Positions 62,304 to 64,000 of a stretch of DNA of 64,000 nucleotides are shown here, one piece after another. The DNA comes from Streptomyces iranensis (GTDB lineage Bacteria > Actinomycetota > Actinomycetes > Streptomycetales > Streptomycetaceae), in contig NZ_JAGGLR010000013.1 of assembly GCF_017874715.1 (NCBI RefSeq), positions 248,001 through 312,000 of the forward strand. The letters are read 5' to 3'. A model generated the notes under the pieces. That model saw nothing but the letters and a program-made list of their open reading frames with translations. It ran no database searches and had not been told where the DNA came from. Position numbers and translations under genes: made by a program. Within the stretch, counting starts at the first letter, position 1; each line of letters begins with the position of its first letter.

Positions 62304-62572
62304 CCTCGGAGCGAGGGACGCGGCTCCTGAGCCCAGCGACATCGTTGTGGGGCTGTGCCGAGTCTGCTGTCCGGGACAAACCGGGATTGTCGGTGGTCCG
62401 CTGTAGGCTCGCGCCGCACCGTATGGGAGCGCGCCTGCGTCCCTGGCGAAAGCGCCGTAGATGATGCCGCTGCGGCCGTAGAATCGCAGGTTACGGGCGT
62501 GATGGACGCGAAGCGGCCACGTCCCGGAAGCCCTGCCCGCACCACCGAGCATAGGGAAGAAGCAGCACGCTG
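62304..62572. other. Intergenic region before the methyltransferase
   Basis: A 269-bp gap with no supportable gene. The methyltransferase start codon is preceded by AGGGAAG (62553-62559). It may be a read-through transcription unit from the AIPR gene, since no terminator is visible. Confidence 0.4.
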
Positions 62573-64000
62573 ATGAAGGAACTGACCTTGGACCTGGACA
62601 TCCCGCGGCAGCCCGGGGATGGTGCCGATCCGGCGGCGGAGGACACCCAGCCCCAGGTCACTGCCCTGGAAGAGGGCCAGGTCGTTGACTACATCACCGG
62701 GAAGGCGATCAAGGAGACCCCGAAGGAGAAGGTCCGCCAGCGCATCGCCCGCGCGCTCGTCCACGAGCACGGGATCGATCCTCATGACATGCAGCGTGAC
62801 TTCTCGGTCACGGTCAGCGAAGAAGGTGCCAAGCGGAAACGGAGCAGGAAGGCCGACATCGCGGTCTTCGAGTCTGGCGCCCCGCACACCACGGCGAACC
62901 TGCGCCGCGTGGTGATCTGCAAGCCTGAGCCCAAGCGTGGAAAGAACGTCGTCAAGCTCCGCGAGCCCGACCAGGCGAGGAAAGACCTGGAAGAGCTTCA
63001 GGAGTTGATGGGCAACGAGGACCGTCCGCTGTGCGCGGACGGCATGTGGACGGACGGGGTCGACTTCTTCTTCCTCAAGAAGGTGGTCGGCGACTTCGGT
63101 GCGGACTTCGAGGACCGCAGTGACTGGGAGATCGCCGACGGGACCATCGGCAGTCGGACTGTCGCTTCGCATCAGCGGTTGCGCCAGGCGGATCCGGAAA
63201 TGCTCAAGATCGCCTTCCAGCGCTGCCACAACTACATCCACGGCAACGAGGGCATGCCGAAGGACGCCGCCTTCTGGCAGTTCCTCTATCTGCTGTTCGC
63301 CAAAATGTATGACGAGCGAGTCAGCCGAGGTACCGGGCATGGCCGGTTCCGGACGGGCCTCAAGGAGATGTTCAAGGAGGACGGACGGGCTGCCATCAGT
63401 ACGCGCGTCAAGGCCCTCTTCGAGGACGTCAAGCGCGAGTACAAGGGTGTCTTCAAGCCCACTGACGAGATCACCCTCTCCGACCGGGCGCTCGCCTTCA
63501 TCGTCAGTGAGCTCGCCCCGTACGACCTGAGTGGCACGGACGTCGACGCCAAGGGCATCGCCTACCAGGAACTCGTGGGCACCAATCTGCGAGGCGATCG
63601 AGGGCAGTACTTCACCCCGCGCGGCGCGGTCAACCTGATGGTGGAGATCCTCGACCCCCAGGAGGACGAGACCGTCCTCGACCCGACCTGCGGCACCGGT
63701 GGCTTCCTCCAGGCCACGCTCAAGCACCTGCACCAGAAATGGAAAAAGGAGGCTGGCACCCCCGGTTTTCCTGACACTGATGAGGAGCGGGAGCGGTACG
63801 GCGACAAGCTGAAGGCGTACGCGGAGAAGCACTTGATCGGTGCGGACTTCGATCCGTTCTTGGTGCGCGCGACAACCATGGCGATCATGACGCTCGCGCA
63901 GACCACGGGAAACGTCTTCCACATGGACTCCCTCGCATTTCCGCGCGGGCACCTCTCGGGCGTCGAGCCGGCAAAGAAGAAGATCCCGCTCGGCAAGACC
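62573..64000 (+). CDS. N6-adenine DNA methyltransferase with HsdR_N-like N-terminus, 3' end cut by window
   Basis: The first 476 residues of a large DNA methyltransferase. Residues about 35-130 resemble the type I R-subunit N-terminal domain (KAIKETPKEKVRQRIARALV, RKADIAVFE, LRRVVICKPEPK). The expected E-x-K near the end is C-K here, so that nuclease fold may be inactive. The N6_Mtase part follows: QRCHNYIHGNEGMPKDAAFW, GTNLRGDRGQYFTPRGAVNL and motif I ETVLDPTCGTGGFLQATL (about 369-378). The catalytic NPPY/F motif IV is beyond the window. The layout fits HsdM-like enzymes of RM-type defence systems. The ATG at 62573 begins MKELTLDLDIP. It is downstream of the AIPR gene. Confidence 0.9.
   Translation, partial: MKELTLDLDIPRQPGDGADPAAEDTQPQVTALEEGQVVDYITGKAIKETPKEKVRQRIARALVHEHGIDPHDMQRDFSVTVSEEGAKRKRSRKADIAVFESGAPHTTANLRRVVICKPEPKRGKNVVKLREPDQARKDLEELQELMGNEDRPLCADGMWTDGVDFFFLKKVVGDFGADFEDRSDWEIADGTIGSRTVASHQRLRQADPEMLKIAFQRCHNYIHGNEGMPKDAAFWQFLYLLFAKMYDERVSRGTGHGRFRTGLKEMFKEDGRAAISTRVKALFEDVKREYKGVFKPTDEITLSDRALAFIVSELAPYDLSGTDVDAKGIAYQELVGTNLRGDRGQYFTPRGAVNLMVEILDPQEDETVLDPTCGTGGFLQATLKHLHQKWKKEAGTPGFPDTDEERERYGDKLKAYAEKHLIGADFDPFLVRATTMAIMTLAQTTGNVFHMDSLAFPRGHLSGVEPAKKKIPLGKT

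Overview
The window is chromosomal DNA from a high-GC actinomycete, almost certainly a Streptomyces. Codons are strongly G/C-ending. The actinobacterial two-in-one 2-oxoglutarate decarboxylase/dehydrogenase (kgd) is present, as are a four-gene conservon, XRE-DUF5753/DUF397 pairs, a HAIR-controlled lon, a CebR box and GC-rich intergenic repeats typical of the genus.

Positions 1-43170 are core-like DNA. The order is: a nitroreductase facing a TetR-SARP pair; a DUF6104 gene, an SDR gene with a MerR-type promoter, and its likely MerR regulator; a large XRE/NB-ARC/TPR STAND protein; kgd; a two-component operon; a spermidine-synthase-like gene; a rhomboid-like membrane protein; lon; an NAD(P)H oxidoreductase with its TetR regulator and three matching operators; a secreted GH25 lysozyme; a MarR; a PP2C-like phosphatase; the cvnABCD conservon with a styrene-monooxygenase-like flavoprotein; an NlpC/P60 hydrolase; a TetR beside two divergent diiron-protein genes; a GNAT; a divergent LysR/MFS pair; an MFS exporter fused to carboxypeptidase-regulatory-like domains, divergent from its MarR; DUF427; and a secreted AA10 LPMO with a perfect CebR box. 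Several gaps hold tandem or inverted intergenic repeats.

At about 43170-43305 a DUF72 gene breaks off after about 45 codons and the character of the DNA changes. From there to the window end the content is accessory and looks like a defence or conflict island: a DUF302 gene; an EACC1-caspase operon; decayed remnants; a DUF6879/NB-ARC-TPR operon; a beta-family protein; two unrecognised genes; a single-chain SF1 helicase-PLD nuclease resembling type II Mokosh; an ATP-binding/XRE/DUF397 regulatory trio; an AIPR-family protein; and the start of an N6-adenine methyltransferase with a type I R-subunit-like N-terminus.

The most unusual object is the caspase-like protein (44708-46651). Behind the protease domain, where NTPase or repeat modules would be expected, it carries two nearly identical copies of what looks like the C-terminal domain of actinobacterial DnaX (tau), and then a tail resembling the C-terminus of the helicase PcrA/UvrD. 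A 258-bp stretch is perfectly repeated, so the duplication is recent or homogenised. With the EACC1 gene just upstream, this suggests a two-gene suicide or defence module that uses copies of host replication and repair domains as bait or as a tether. Domain calls are from memory of the families and were not confirmed by any search.
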